From: Bryobacterales bacterium
GTDB taxonomy: Bacteria; Acidobacteriota; Terriglobia; Bryobacterales; Bryobacteraceae
Direction of reading: 5' to 3'
DNA length: 47,892 nt
Assembly: GCA_003166475.1 (NCBI GenBank)
Contig: PMVV01000070.1
Span: 11,293-59,184, forward strand
How positions within the stretch are numbered: the stretch's first letter is position 1; each line of letters opens with the position of its first letter. Position numbers and translations under genes: made by a program. Below are positions 9,176 to 16,998 of the stretch, piece after piece. The notes under the pieces are model-generated. The model had not been told where the DNA came from. It was given only the letters and a program-made list of their open reading frames with translations, and made no database searches.

Positions 9176-9290
9176 GTGGGGCAGGCCCCCGGCCTGCGGC
9201 GGCCTCTCAGGCCGCTTCTTTGGTTGCGGCTATGCTGCTCTTTGAGGCAGCTTGGCATGCTGCGGCCGATTGTCAATCGGCCAACTGCCG
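9176..9290 (+). repeat. Intergenic hairpin array between divergent genes
   Basis: Starts with the recurrent end motif GTGGGGC. It then holds several hairpins: GCAGGC/GCCTGC, GCGGCCT-CTC-AGGCCGC, a GCAGC/GCTGC element, and a near-perfect palindrome at 9264-9282 (GGCCGATTG-T-CAATCGGCC). It lies between the oxidoreductase and the fucosidase genes. The first two hairpins match the reverse complement of the array at 41738-41795. Confidence 0.75.
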
Positions 9291-9300
9291 CGCACGCGCA

Positions 9301-9330
9301 TTGCAATTGCGGCGTCGCGTGGAGTAGCAT
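9301..9330 (+). promoter_or_regulatory. Possible promoter of the fucosidase gene
   Basis: TTGCAA (9301-9306), an 18-base spacer and TAGCAT (9325-9330), 10 bases before the ATG at 9341. Each hexamer matches 4 of 6 sigma-70 positions. It would give a very short or absent 5' leader. Weak evidence. Confidence 0.25.
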
Positions 9331-9340
9331 TTTAAGCGGC

Positions 9341-10777
9341 ATGAGAAACCGCGCTACCATCCTGGCTCTCGCCGCCATCCTTTCTTCGATTGCGCCCGCT
9401 ATGGCGCAACCCGGCGCTGGGCCGTACGCGCCCACTACGGAATCGCTCCGCAAGCACAAGGTCCCCGTGTGGTTTGAAGACGCCAAGTTCGGCATCTTCG
9501 TACACTGGGGCGTCTTCGCCGTGCCCGCTTACCACGAATGGTACGTCGAGTTCATCAGTCCGAAAGCCGGCTTTGGTTTTCTGTTTGGCGGTCCGCCATA
9601 TAACGCGGCGCGCGGAAATCTGCCCGAAGATCTGTACAAAGCGCGCGTCCGCGAGGATGCCGTCCAATACCACATTGCGAACTGGGGAGCGGATTTCGCC
9701 TATGACGACTTTATCCCCATGTTCAAAGCGGAGAAGTTCGATCCCGCGGCGTGGGCCGATTTGTTCCGCGAAGCGGGCGCCCGGTACGTCGTGCTCACCG
9801 CGAAACATGGCGACGAGTTTGCGCTTTGGCCCACAAAATTTACGCGCCGCAACGCCATGGACATGGGACCGCATCGCGACCTGGCGGGCGACCTGGCAAA
9901 ATCGGTGCGCCAGGCCGGCTTGAAAATGGGCTTCTACCACAACACCACCTACACCTTCGCCGACCCGCGCTATCCCGGCAGAGACTGGGTCGATTACATG
10001 AATAACTCCATCAAGGAGCTAGTCGACCTCTACCATCCCAGCGTTCTGTGGGGCGACGTCACCGAAGGCCCGGTTAAGACGTGGGAAGGAAAACCGCTGC
10101 CCGCCGACTATTGGAATAGCAAGGAGCTGCTCGCCTACTTTTACAACCACTCCCCGGATCCGGCGGAGGTGGTTGCCAACGACCGCTGGGGCCGCGACAC
10201 GGATGGCAAGATGGTGGGCGACTACCAGACTCCGGAGCGCACCGCGGTCGGCAGCGTGTTGCGCGAGAAATGGGAAGAATGCGATTCGCTCGACCCAACC
10301 TCCTGGGGCTACAACCGTCGCTTGAAAGACGCGGAGTACATGACTCCGAACGAGGTCGTCGATTACCTGGTAGACATCGTGAGCAAGAACGGCAACCTGC
10401 TGCTCAATATCGGACCGAAGGCCGACGGCACCATTCCCGAGATCATGCAGAATACCCTCCGGCAGGTTGGCGAATGGCTGCGTGTGAATGGCGAGGCGAT
10501 CTACGGCACGCGTCCCTGGGCGACCTACAAAGACGGCGACGTCCGTTTCACGCGCAAAGGGAACACGCTCTACGCCATCGCGCTCGAATGGCCGGAAGAG
10601 GATCTCAGGCTCACTTCACTCGCGGGCAGGGCAGTAGAGAAAGTCGAGATGTTGGGTCTTGACCAAGCCATTGCATTCAAACAGGACAGCCGCGGCCTCG
10701 TGATCCAACCACCCGCCAAGCGCCCTTGCCGGTACGCTTACACGTTCAAGCTGCATATTAAGGGCGCAGTGCAGTAA
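9341..10777 (+). CDS. Secreted alpha-L-fucosidase, GH29 family
   Basis: 478 residues from the ATG at 9341, chosen because it places a Sec signal peptide (RATILALAAILSSIAPAMAQ) at the N-terminus. The open frame continues 84 codons upstream, but that part is intergenic hairpin repeat. GH29 hallmarks are present: WFEDAKFGIFVHWG near the start, YVVLTAKHGDEFALWPTKFT with the conserved His/Asp/Trp, the nucleophile region HPSVLWGD with D239, WEECDSLDPTSWGYNR and LLLNIGPKADGTIPE. The enzyme hydrolyses terminal alpha-L-fucose with retention, probably in the periplasm or outside the cell. It stands alone on the plus strand between two minus-strand units. Confidence 0.93.
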   Translation: MRNRATILALAAILSSIAPAMAQPGAGPYAPTTESLRKHKVPVWFEDAKFGIFVHWGVFAVPAYHEWYVEFISPKAGFGFLFGGPPYNAARGNLPEDLYKARVREDAVQYHIANWGADFAYDDFIPMFKAEKFDPAAWADLFREAGARYVVLTAKHGDEFALWPTKFTRRNAMDMGPHRDLAGDLAKSVRQAGLKMGFYHNTTYTFADPRYPGRDWVDYMNNSIKELVDLYHPSVLWGDVTEGPVKTWEGKPLPADYWNSKELLAYFYNHSPDPAEVVANDRWGRDTDGKMVGDYQTPERTAVGSVLREKWEECDSLDPTSWGYNRRLKDAEYMTPNEVVDYLVDIVSKNGNLLLNIGPKADGTIPEIMQNTLRQVGEWLRVNGEAIYGTRPWATYKDGDVRFTRKGNTLYAIALEWPEEDLRLTSLAGRAVEKVEMLGLDQAIAFKQDSRGLVIQPPAKRPCRYAYTFKLHIKGAVQ

Positions 10778-10792
10778 ACCCGATTCCCCTTG

Positions 10793-11440
10793 CTATGAGG
10801 CCATTCCGGCCTCCGGCAAGCGGAGAGCACGGCGCACCTCCGGACCGGACATGTTGGTGTTGTAAACGGGCGTTCCGACATCGAACTCGCGGGCGCGCGA
10901 TAACGGTCCGACCAAGACAGGGTCAAATCCGGCGTCGCGTACCAGGCCGGCGGCAATCTCGGCCGCGCCGCTATCATCCGCGGCCAGCGGCACCCCGACA
11001 CGCGGCGGAGTCCGATGCGCTTCCCGCGCCAGCGTCCGGTCCCAAACAGAATTGAATGCGCGGACCAGGCGGGCGCCCGGCAGCCAGAGCGCGGACCAAT
11101 GACCAGTTCCGAGGCCGGAGTCGAGCACCTGCTTGGCCACCTCGCCATCGCGCTCCGGATAAGGATTACCAGTCTCCATCACGATTTTCCCGGAGAGCTG
11201 CGAGCCGTAGCGATCTCCGAACGCCGGCAGCGATCCGTAGGGAATCGAAATCAGGAAGACTTCTCCGAAAGCCAACGCATGTTCGATGGAACCGCGCGAG
11301 GCGTTGGGCCCACTCTCGGCAACCAGCCGGTCGAGACTATCTGGATGGCGGGAGCTGAAACGAACCTGGTGGCCCGCTTCGGTCCACAGTTTCCCAAGCA
11401 CGCCGCCGATGCGGCCGGAACCGATGATTGCGATTTTCAT
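10793..11440 (-). CDS. Small NADP-binding reductase (F420-dependent NADP oxidoreductase-like, COG2085)
   Basis: A 215-residue protein beginning with a textbook Rossmann motif (MKIAIIGSGRIGGVLGKLW) and an SSRHP stretch after beta-2 typical of NADPH binding. Size and overall pattern match the predicted dinucleotide-binding proteins related to F420H2:NADP oxidoreductase. No signal peptide, so cytoplasmic. It is 9 bases from the aldo/keto reductase gene upstream on the same strand, suggesting a two-gene unit, and it converges with the fucosidase gene 15 bases away. A 6-bp hairpin (10797-10813) overlaps its last codons, without a T-run. Whether F420 is used cannot be judged. Confidence 0.75.
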   Translation of the reverse strand: MKIAIIGSGRIGGVLGKLWTEAGHQVRFSSRHPDSLDRLVAESGPNASRGSIEHALAFGEVFLISIPYGSLPAFGDRYGSQLSGKIVMETGNPYPERDGEVAKQVLDSGLGTGHWSALWLPGARLVRAFNSVWDRTLAREAHRTPPRVGVPLAADDSGAAEIAAGLVRDAGFDPVLVGPLSRAREFDVGTPVYNTNMSGPEVRRALRLPEAGMAS

Positions 11441-11449
11441 ACAATCAGC

Positions 11450-12451
11450 CTACCCCATCCACTGCGGATTCTTGGCCGTCCCGTCGAATACATCCGACGT
11501 CTTGAAACGCTCCAGCCGCCCCGTCGCCGCCACCTGTTTCGTCTTCGCCCGCAGCCCGCTAAGCTGCGCCTCGGTCAAAGGCTTGAACGTCCGCGCGGCC
11601 TCCAGCGCCTGCTCCAGCCGCTCCATGCTCTCGCACCCGTTGATCACCACCGTGGTCGGCAGGCTGAGCGCGTAATGCAGGCATTCGGTCGCGCTCACCA
11701 GCCCGCTGCGCGGGATCTCCCCCTCCGCCAGCGGCTTCATCCCCAGCACCGCGATCCCCTGCTCCACCAGCTTGGGCACCACGTTGTTTTCGAAGCTTCG
11801 GAAATGCGCATCCAGAACGTTCAGCGGCATCTGGCAGCTATCGAAATGGAACTTGTGCTCCGCCGCCATCTCCAGCATGCGCAGGTGCACGATCGGATCT
11901 TTGTGTCCGGTGAACCCGATGAACCGGATCTTGCCCGCTTGCCTGGCCTCCTCCAGCGCCTCCAGAGGTCCGCCTGCCGCGAAGAAGCGGTCGGGATCCT
12001 CCAGCCGGATGTTCTCGTGAAACTGCATCAGGTCGATATGGTCCGTTTGCAGCCGCTGTAGCGACTCATCGATCTGACGCGCCGCCGACGCCTTGGTGCG
12101 GCCGTCGAACTTGGTCATCAGGAAGACTTTCTCGCGGTACCCGTCTCGCAGCGCCTTGCCCATCACCACTTCGCTCTTCCCGCCGTTGTAATCCCAGCAG
12201 TTATCCATAAACGTGATCCCGCGGTCGATGGCGGTCCGCACGATGCGGATTCCGTCGTTCTCGTCCGCGGGCGTGCCCACGTGCGAGCCCCCCAGCCCGA
12301 TGGCCGAAACCCTGATGCCCGTACGTCCAAATGTGCGATAGATCATGTCGCTGCGCTCGCTCGCCGCCGCGGCCGCCGGAAGCGCCGCCAGCGACGCGCC
12401 GGCCAGCGCCCCCAAAACTTCCCGCCGGTTGCAACTGCTATCGGATCCCAT
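11450..12451 (-). CDS. Tat-exported aldo/keto reductase
   Basis: 333 residues from the ATG at 12451, supported by a strong GGAGG nine bases upstream. A longer frame starts at 12487 but would bury the leader. The N-terminus NRREVLGALAGASLAALPA is a Tat leader. The AKR fold follows: YRTFGRTGIRVSAIGLGG, the catalytic Asp/Tyr region DNCWDYNGGKSE, Lys in LMTKFDG and His in LMQFHENI. These supply the Asp-Tyr-Lys-His tetrad. An NAD(P)H-dependent carbonyl reduction or the reverse is expected; a periplasmic location means the cofactor must be carried out with the folded enzyme. It forms a unit with the reductase gene downstream. Confidence 0.87.
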   Translation of the reverse strand: MGSDSSCNRREVLGALAGASLAALPAAAAASERSDMIYRTFGRTGIRVSAIGLGGSHVGTPADENDGIRIVRTAIDRGITFMDNCWDYNGGKSEVVMGKALRDGYREKVFLMTKFDGRTKASAARQIDESLQRLQTDHIDLMQFHENIRLEDPDRFFAAGGPLEALEEARQAGKIRFIGFTGHKDPIVHLRMLEMAAEHKFHFDSCQMPLNVLDAHFRSFENNVVPKLVEQGIAVLGMKPLAEGEIPRSGLVSATECLHYALSLPTTVVINGCESMERLEQALEAARTFKPLTEAQLSGLRAKTKQVAATGRLERFKTSDVFDGTAKNPQWMG

Positions 12452-12487
12452 AACACTGCCTCCGCTCAAAAGATGGAACAGCCTCAT

Positions 12488-12493
12488 TTTATA
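12488..12493 (-). promoter_or_regulatory. Possible -10 element for the aldo/keto reductase unit
   Basis: On the minus strand TTGTTATAAAATG contains TATAAA. A start site about 7 bases downstream would give a leader of about 30 bases holding the GGAGG ribosome-binding site. The matching -35 (GAGTCA at 17 bases) is poor. Confidence 0.35.
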
Positions 12494-12523
12494 ACAACTG
12501 GGTATCCACTTGACTCGAAGTCG

Positions 12524-12618
12524 TGTAGGGCGGGCGCCCTCGCCCGCGCGGAGGCCCCTGCCTCCGCGTCCGGCAGCGGGACGGGGGCGTCCCGCGCGGT
12601 CCAGGGGGACCGCCCCAC
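12524..12618 (-). repeat. Intergenic array of four perfect GC-rich hairpins
   Basis: Four successive hairpins with perfect stems: GCGGGC/GCCCGC (12530-12547), GCGGAGGC-CCCT-GCCTCCGC (12548-12567), GCGGGACG-GGGG-CGTCCCGC (12576-12595) and GCGGTCC-AGGG-GGACCGC (12596-12613). The array ends in GCCCCAC, the reverse complement of the GTGGGGC end motif seen in other arrays. Every stem begins GCGG and ends CCGC while the inner pairs differ. It sits between divergent genes. Confidence 0.8.
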
Positions 12619-12668
12619 CAAGACGGAGTCATCGCAACAACATTCGGACGTGAAACAATAATTGGGAG

Positions 12669-14114
12669 ATGAACGCCTTCGACCTCGAAATTCTCATTAT
12701 CTGGATCGTCGCATTCGCAGAAGGTTTCTCCACGCTGGCCGTGGAGGTCATCGCGATTCGTTTGGCTATACCGGTGGCTGGATCGAGCATGACGCTTACC
12801 GGGGTGATGCTCGGCGTGGTCCTGTTCGCCCTGAGCGCCGGCTATTGGCACGGCGGGCAGTTGTCTGCCAGGTGGGAGAACTCGCGGACGCGAGCCGCTC
12901 TCACGCGTAATCTGCTGCTGAGCGGCGCCATCTATGTGGCGCTTTCATTTCCCGCTGAAGCTCTTCTGCTGGGAAAGCTCCTCGATGCCGGGTTGAGCCT
13001 GGCGCTGGGGATCGGCGTGGCGGCTACGGCGCTGTTCGCCGTGCCGGTGTATTTGGTGGCGCAGACGGTGCCGCTGTTGGCCGAGCTAACCAACACCGAA
13101 GGCAAAGCCGGCAAGGCTTCCGGTAAGGTGCTCTTTTACTCCACCCTCGGTTCGGTCGCCGGGGGAATCGTGACTCCCATCTTTCTTTTTCCGCATCTCG
13201 GCGTGCGCGGGTCGACTTACGTGGTGGGCGGGTTGCTGTTTGGCGCCTCCGCCCTGATGGCCGCGCGCTGGACCGGCCGCTGGAAGATTCTCGCCGCAGG
13301 CGCCCTCTTTCTCGCCGCGGTGCACTTTGCCGGCGTGGCGGCCAAACCGGCCAATGAGCAGTTTTCCTTTGACAGCGCACACCAGAATATTCGCATCGTG
13401 GTGGAGCGGGGCGCCGCGGGACGGCTGGAAAGAGTGATGTACTTGAACGGGGGACGCGCTTCTGGAATCTACTGCGATACCGGCCAGAGCTCGTTTGAAT
13501 ACGTCCGCGAGGCGGGCCGGATCTTAACCGCCGCCGGCAGCCCCTACGTGCTGGCCATCGGAGCGGCAGGCTTCACCTTCCCCCGAGACGCAGCGGCCTT
13601 GCCTTTCGTCCAGCGGGTGGATGCGGTGGATGTCGATCCGGTGGTGCGGGCGATCGCGGAGCAGCAGTTTCTGCGGCAGCCCCTCCCGGCCAAGATCCGG
13701 TTCTTTCCGCTCTCCGCGCGCTATGCGCTCCGGCGATTCCGGCAACAGGGCATGCGATACGGCTTCGCCTTGCTGGACGCCTACAGCGGCATGGGGGTAC
13801 CGGATGAACTGCTTACCGCCGACTTCTTTCGCGACGTCCACGCGGTGGCGGAGCGCGCGGCGGTCAACTTGATCCTGGATCGTGCGGCCGAGTCGGAATT
13901 TGCCAGCAACGTTTTGGCTTCTTTCCGGAAAGTGTTTGGACGCGTCTGGCTCAAAGATGTCAAACCGGGTGATGCAGATATGACCAATTTCCTGGTGACC
14001 AACTGGGAAATTCCCGGATCTGCCGAGTGGACAGGCACGGGGCGGATCTATACCGATGACCGGAATACCGCCGACCGGGACCACCTCGACATGATCTGGG
14101 GCGGCGCGGAATGA
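12669..14114 (+). CDS. Membrane protein fused to a spermidine-synthase-like methyltransferase fold
   Basis: 481 residues. Roughly residues 1-225 hold about six to seven hydrophobic segments (for example AIRLAIPVAGSSM and LGVVLFALSAGYW). A soluble domain follows that resembles polyamine aminopropyltransferases: YVLAIGAAGFTFPRD as the nucleotide-binding loop, DAVDVDPVVRAIAEQQF with the acidic residue for (decarboxylated) SAM, and LLDAYSGMGVPDEL at the catalytic Asp region. This fits the fused MFS/spermidine synthase group, whose substrates are mostly unknown. The ATG at 12669 is the only near-upstream start, but the GGGAG just before it is closer than usual. It overlaps nothing and is followed after 78 bases by a GH20-like gene. 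Confidence 0.78.
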   Translation: MNAFDLEILIIWIVAFAEGFSTLAVEVIAIRLAIPVAGSSMTLTGVMLGVVLFALSAGYWHGGQLSARWENSRTRAALTRNLLLSGAIYVALSFPAEALLLGKLLDAGLSLALGIGVAATALFAVPVYLVAQTVPLLAELTNTEGKAGKASGKVLFYSTLGSVAGGIVTPIFLFPHLGVRGSTYVVGGLLFGASALMAARWTGRWKILAAGALFLAAVHFAGVAAKPANEQFSFDSAHQNIRIVVERGAAGRLERVMYLNGGRASGIYCDTGQSSFEYVREAGRILTAAGSPYVLAIGAAGFTFPRDAAALPFVQRVDAVDVDPVVRAIAEQQFLRQPLPAKIRFFPLSARYALRRFRQQGMRYGFALLDAYSGMGVPDELLTADFFRDVHAVAERAAVNLILDRAAESEFASNVLASFRKVFGRVWLKDVKPGDADMTNFLVTNWEIPGSAEWTGTGRIYTDDRNTADRDHLDMIWGGAE

Positions 14115-14192
14115 ACCAGCCGCAGGATATGCCGGCCCCGTCCATCGCCTGGCGTTACACTGCGAGTTGGTTGGAGCCGGAACATTCAATTT

Positions 14193-15266
14193 ATGAAAAT
14201 CGATATCCGAACCGCCAGCGCAGTCTGGACCCTGACTGTCGCTTTGGGGCTGCACGCGGCCCCGCCCACGCTGCCCGTGCGTGGCTTGCACGTGATGGCG
14301 CCCAAGCCGGACGAGATGGACTTGGCGCTGCGCTTCATTCGCGAAGGGCTTGCGAAGGAGGGCGTGAACACGCTGGTGATGGAATTCGATTATCGCTACC
14401 AGTTCACGCGCAGGCCCGAAGTGATCGACCCGGACGCATTGTCGAAGGACGACGTCAAGAAGATCGCCGCAGCGTGCCGCCAGGCTGGCGTGCGGCTGAT
14501 TCCGCAGATCAACTGTCTCGGGCACCAGTCCTGGGCGGGCACCACGGCCGGGTTACTGCGCGCCCATCCGGAACTGGATGAAACGCCCGGCAAGTACCCG
14601 CAGAACAGCGGGATCTACTGCCGCAGTTATTGCCCGCTGCACCCCAAAGTACATGAGATCGTCTTCGACCTGATCGACGAACTGGCCGAGGTCACCGGGG
14701 CGGATGCCTTTCACGCCGGCATGGACGAAATCTTCTTGCTCGGCGAGGACGATTGCGAGCGCTGCAAAGGCAAGAACAAGGCGGAACTGTTGGCCGGCGA
14801 GGTGAAGGCCCTGCACGACCACCTGGCTCAATCCGGCCGCACGCTGTGGATCTGGGGCGATCGGTTCCTCGATGGAGCCACCACCGGCATGGGAAAGTGG
14901 GAAGCCAGCATGAACGGCACCCAGGATGCAATTCGCATGGTCCCGAAGGACATCGTCATCTGCGACTGGCATTATGAGAGGGTGCTGCCGTCGATCACCT
15001 ATTTCGCCATGGAGGGATTCCCCGTGGTGGCTTGCCCGTGGCGCAAGCCGAACGTGGCTCTGGGCCAGCTTGCCATGGTGCGCGATACACGGGCGCAGGC
15101 GACCAGCGAGATCGGAGATCGCATGCAAGGAGTGTTGCAGTCCACATGGGTTCCATTCGGACCTTTCGCTAGAGCGTATTTTGGGGAACGAACCGGGGAC
15201 ACCGAGGTCCACGAAGCGGTCCAAACCTTTCGGGCGTTGTTTGAAGAACTGCGCGCCAGCCAATGA
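14193..15266 (+). CDS. GH20-like secreted hydrolase, barrel only, three-cysteine type
   Basis: 357 residues with an N-terminal Sec-type signal (about residues 1-23), then a single TIM barrel without the usual GH20 N-terminal domain. The catalytic pair is D178-E179 inside HAGMDE, the classic H-x-G-x-D-E motif of beta-N-acetylhexosaminidases. Three cysteines frame it: C147 in CPLHP, exactly 31 residues before D178, and C188/C191 as CERC. The same arrangement recurs in the proteins at 23066 and 40061 in this window. Other barrel motifs include IPQINCLGHQSW and LWIWGDRF. A role in cleaving N-acetylhexosamine ends is likely but untested for this short form. Between two hairpin arrays and a divergent operon, it appears to be transcribed alone or with the gene upstream. 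Confidence 0.8.
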   Translation: MKIDIRTASAVWTLTVALGLHAAPPTLPVRGLHVMAPKPDEMDLALRFIREGLAKEGVNTLVMEFDYRYQFTRRPEVIDPDALSKDDVKKIAAACRQAGVRLIPQINCLGHQSWAGTTAGLLRAHPELDETPGKYPQNSGIYCRSYCPLHPKVHEIVFDLIDELAEVTGADAFHAGMDEIFLLGEDDCERCKGKNKAELLAGEVKALHDHLAQSGRTLWIWGDRFLDGATTGMGKWEASMNGTQDAIRMVPKDIVICDWHYERVLPSITYFAMEGFPVVACPWRKPNVALGQLAMVRDTRAQATSEIGDRMQGVLQSTWVPFGPFARAYFGERTGDTEVHEAVQTFRALFEELRASQ

Positions 15267-15322
15267 ACGGGCCAGCCCGCCGGGCGGTCCGGCAGTTGCA
15301 GGGACGCCTTCAGCAAGCTCCT

Positions 15323-15371
15323 GTGGGGCAGACCATCGTTTTTTGTGGTCTGCCCGCCTGCGGAGCAGGCG
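15323..15371 (+). repeat. Hairpin array with a TCGTTTTTTG loop
   Basis: Starts with GTGGGGC. A perfect 10-bp stem (15326-15335 with 15346-15355, GGGCAGACCA/TGGTCTGCCC) closes the 10-base loop TCGTTTTTTG. A second hairpin, GCCTGC-GGA-GCAGGC, follows at 15356-15370. The first hairpin is a relative of those at 22985-23014 and 23030-23057. Confidence 0.75.
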
Positions 15372-15538
15372 CTCGCAGTTCTCACCCGGAAGGTGAATCT
15401 GCGGAGCGGTTGAAAGTTGCTGCGCTCAAACGCCTCTCGGGCGACTCAAGGTCCAGAACTGCCGGATTTAGGTTTACAGATTGGCGGTGCGGCCAAGACG
15501 CCATATCCGCACCGGCTGACAAGTGAGTATGACGTTTG
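15372..15538. other. Non-coding stretch between convergent genes with one hairpin
   Basis: No convincing gene. An 8-bp inverted repeat (CGGTGCGG at 15485-15492 with CCGCACCG at 15507-15514, loop 14 bases) is the only structure seen. It may help end transcription between the convergent GH20-like and MFS genes, but there is no T-run. Confidence 0.4.
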
Positions 15539-15624
15539 AGGGGCGGGCAATCCTGCCCGCAGCCGGCTTTTAGTCGGCCAGGAGCCGCCTGAAAGGCGGC
15601 TGCGGCCATGATTGGCCGCCCCAC
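15539..15624 (-). repeat. Intergenic hairpin array, family with GGAGGGCGGGCAA start
   Basis: Consecutive hairpins GCGGGCA-ATCC-TGCCCGC, AGCCGGC/GTCGGCC, AGCCGCC/GGCGGCT and GCGGCCA-TGAT-TGGCCGC, ending in GCCCCAC. It is nearly identical to the array at 25453-25537 and close to 21221-21292. It lies between convergent genes. Confidence 0.8.
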
Positions 15625-15735
15625 GGTGCAACCGAACTGCCATTATTCTATGAGCGGCTATCTGTACGTCCGGTTACGCAATGCCTTGAAAGCGGCTTCT
15701 CCGCGAAAGCTGGAAATGGCGCAGCGTTCCTTCCT

Positions 15736-16998
15736 TCACGAATCTCTGCGATGACCGATGGTCTGGTTCCGGACGAGCGGCCGCGCCCAGAATCCGATGC
15801 CGAGAATCCAGCCGAAGGTGAGATAGAGCAACAGCAGGCCGGCGCGCAGCCCGAAATGGTCGCCGATCTGGCCGATCCAGAGCGGGACGATGGCGCCGCC
15901 AACGATCGCCGTGCAGAGGATCCCGGCGAAAGCGCCGTGTGAATGCGGCAGCGAGTTCAGCGCCAGGGACATGATGACCGGCCACATCACCGAAGCGAAA
16001 AAGCCAATCGCGGGAAAAGCAATCAGGGCAACCGCCGTATTGCCGAAGAGCGCCGCCGTCAGTGCGGCCATCGCACCCAACGAAGCGCCGATCAGCACCT
16101 TGCGGCTGTCCAGGAGTTTCAGCAGCGCGAGGCCCAGAGCACAGCCGATTGTGAGCAGGCCCCAGAACCAGGCCACTTCCATGGCGCCCTTGGTGTGCGG
16201 ATCGACGCGGTGATAGACGGAGAGAAACTCGGAGATCCAATTGGCCGTGCCTTGCTCCGAGCCAACGTAGGCGAAGACGCTGACGAAATAGAGGAGGACG
16301 ACGCGGTTTCCAAATAACCGGGCAGAGAGCCGCCACGAGCCGACGGTCTCCTCGCCGGTGCGCTGAACCGCTGGGAAGCGGAAGAGCGCCACCAGGATGA
16401 GCATGGTCACCGACAGAACCGCGAAGAGCCAATACAACGAGATCCACGGCCAACGCGCCGGCGTCACTGCGGCGAGCAGTGCCAAAGCGCCTGCCTTAAC
16501 GGCGCGCGGGTCCAGTGCGGCGACGAGGTACGCATAGACCTGCGGGCTGACGAACGAAGCCCCGCCGAACAGAAGCTGCGCCAGCGCGCAGTTGAAGGCG
16601 AAGTGCTCCTCGCCCCCGGCCACGCGCAGCAGCGGGTTGATGGCCACCTGCAAAACGGCCATGGCCACACCAATCAGAAAGACCGAAACCAGCGCAGAGG
16701 AGTAGCCCGGCACGCAGGCGACCAGCAACGAGCCGGCGAGGCTCAGCGCAAAAGCGCCCAGGATGACCGGTTTCTCTCCGTGGCGTTCCACCAGCAGTCC
16801 GGCCGGAATCGACATCACGCCGTAGGCGATGAAGAACGAGAAGGGCAGCAGCGCCGCCGCCGACAGGCTCAGCGAGAAGCCCTGAATGACATCCGGGATG
16901 ATCGGCCCCAGGATGTTGGTCAGCAGCGAGATGGCGATGAAGATCAGGAACACCAGCACCGCAACTTGCCGCGAGCGGCCCTGTGGGCGCGGACTCAT
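15736..16998 (-). CDS. MFS sugar permease, fucose/glucose/galactose:H+ symporter-like
   Basis: 420 residues with about 12 hydrophobic segments. Features of the FucP/FGHS-type sugar permeases are visible: SFFIAYGVMSIPAGLLVERHGEK between the second and third segments, and VLQVAINPLLRVAG followed by NCALAQLLFGGASFVSPQ in the middle of the N-half. Likely substrate is a hexose or amino sugar, imported across the inner membrane with protons or sodium. Its ATG overlaps the TGA of the upstream SIS gene (ATGA). It is the last gene of a four-gene operon with a clan-A glycosidase, a ROK kinase and the SIS protein, which points to uptake and phosphorylation of the released sugar. Confidence 0.85.
   Translation of the reverse strand: MSPRPQGRSRQVAVLVFLIFIAISLLTNILGPIIPDVIQGFSLSLSAAALLPFSFFIAYGVMSIPAGLLVERHGEKPVILGAFALSLAGSLLVACVPGYSSALVSVFLIGVAMAVLQVAINPLLRVAGGEEHFAFNCALAQLLFGGASFVSPQVYAYLVAALDPRAVKAGALALLAAVTPARWPWISLYWLFAVLSVTMLILVALFRFPAVQRTGEETVGSWRLSARLFGNRVVLLYFVSVFAYVGSEQGTANWISEFLSVYHRVDPHTKGAMEVAWFWGLLTIGCALGLALLKLLDSRKVLIGASLGAMAALTAALFGNTAVALIAFPAIGFFASVMWPVIMSLALNSLPHSHGAFAGILCTAIVGGAIVPLWIGQIGDHFGLRAGLLLLYLTFGWILGIGFWARPLVRNQTIGHRRDS

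Noticed and set aside
9089-9340. N-terminal 84-codon extension of the fucosidase
   Set aside because: It lies within the hairpin array, lacks conserved residues and would bury the signal peptide.
10797-10813. GAGGCC/GGCCTC hairpin as a terminator between convergent genes
   Set aside because: The stem is only 6 bp, overlaps the last codons of the reductase gene, and has no T-run on either side.
15323-15624. CRISPR-like array
   Set aside because: Hairpins differ from each other, are joined without regular spacers, and there are no cas genes in the window.
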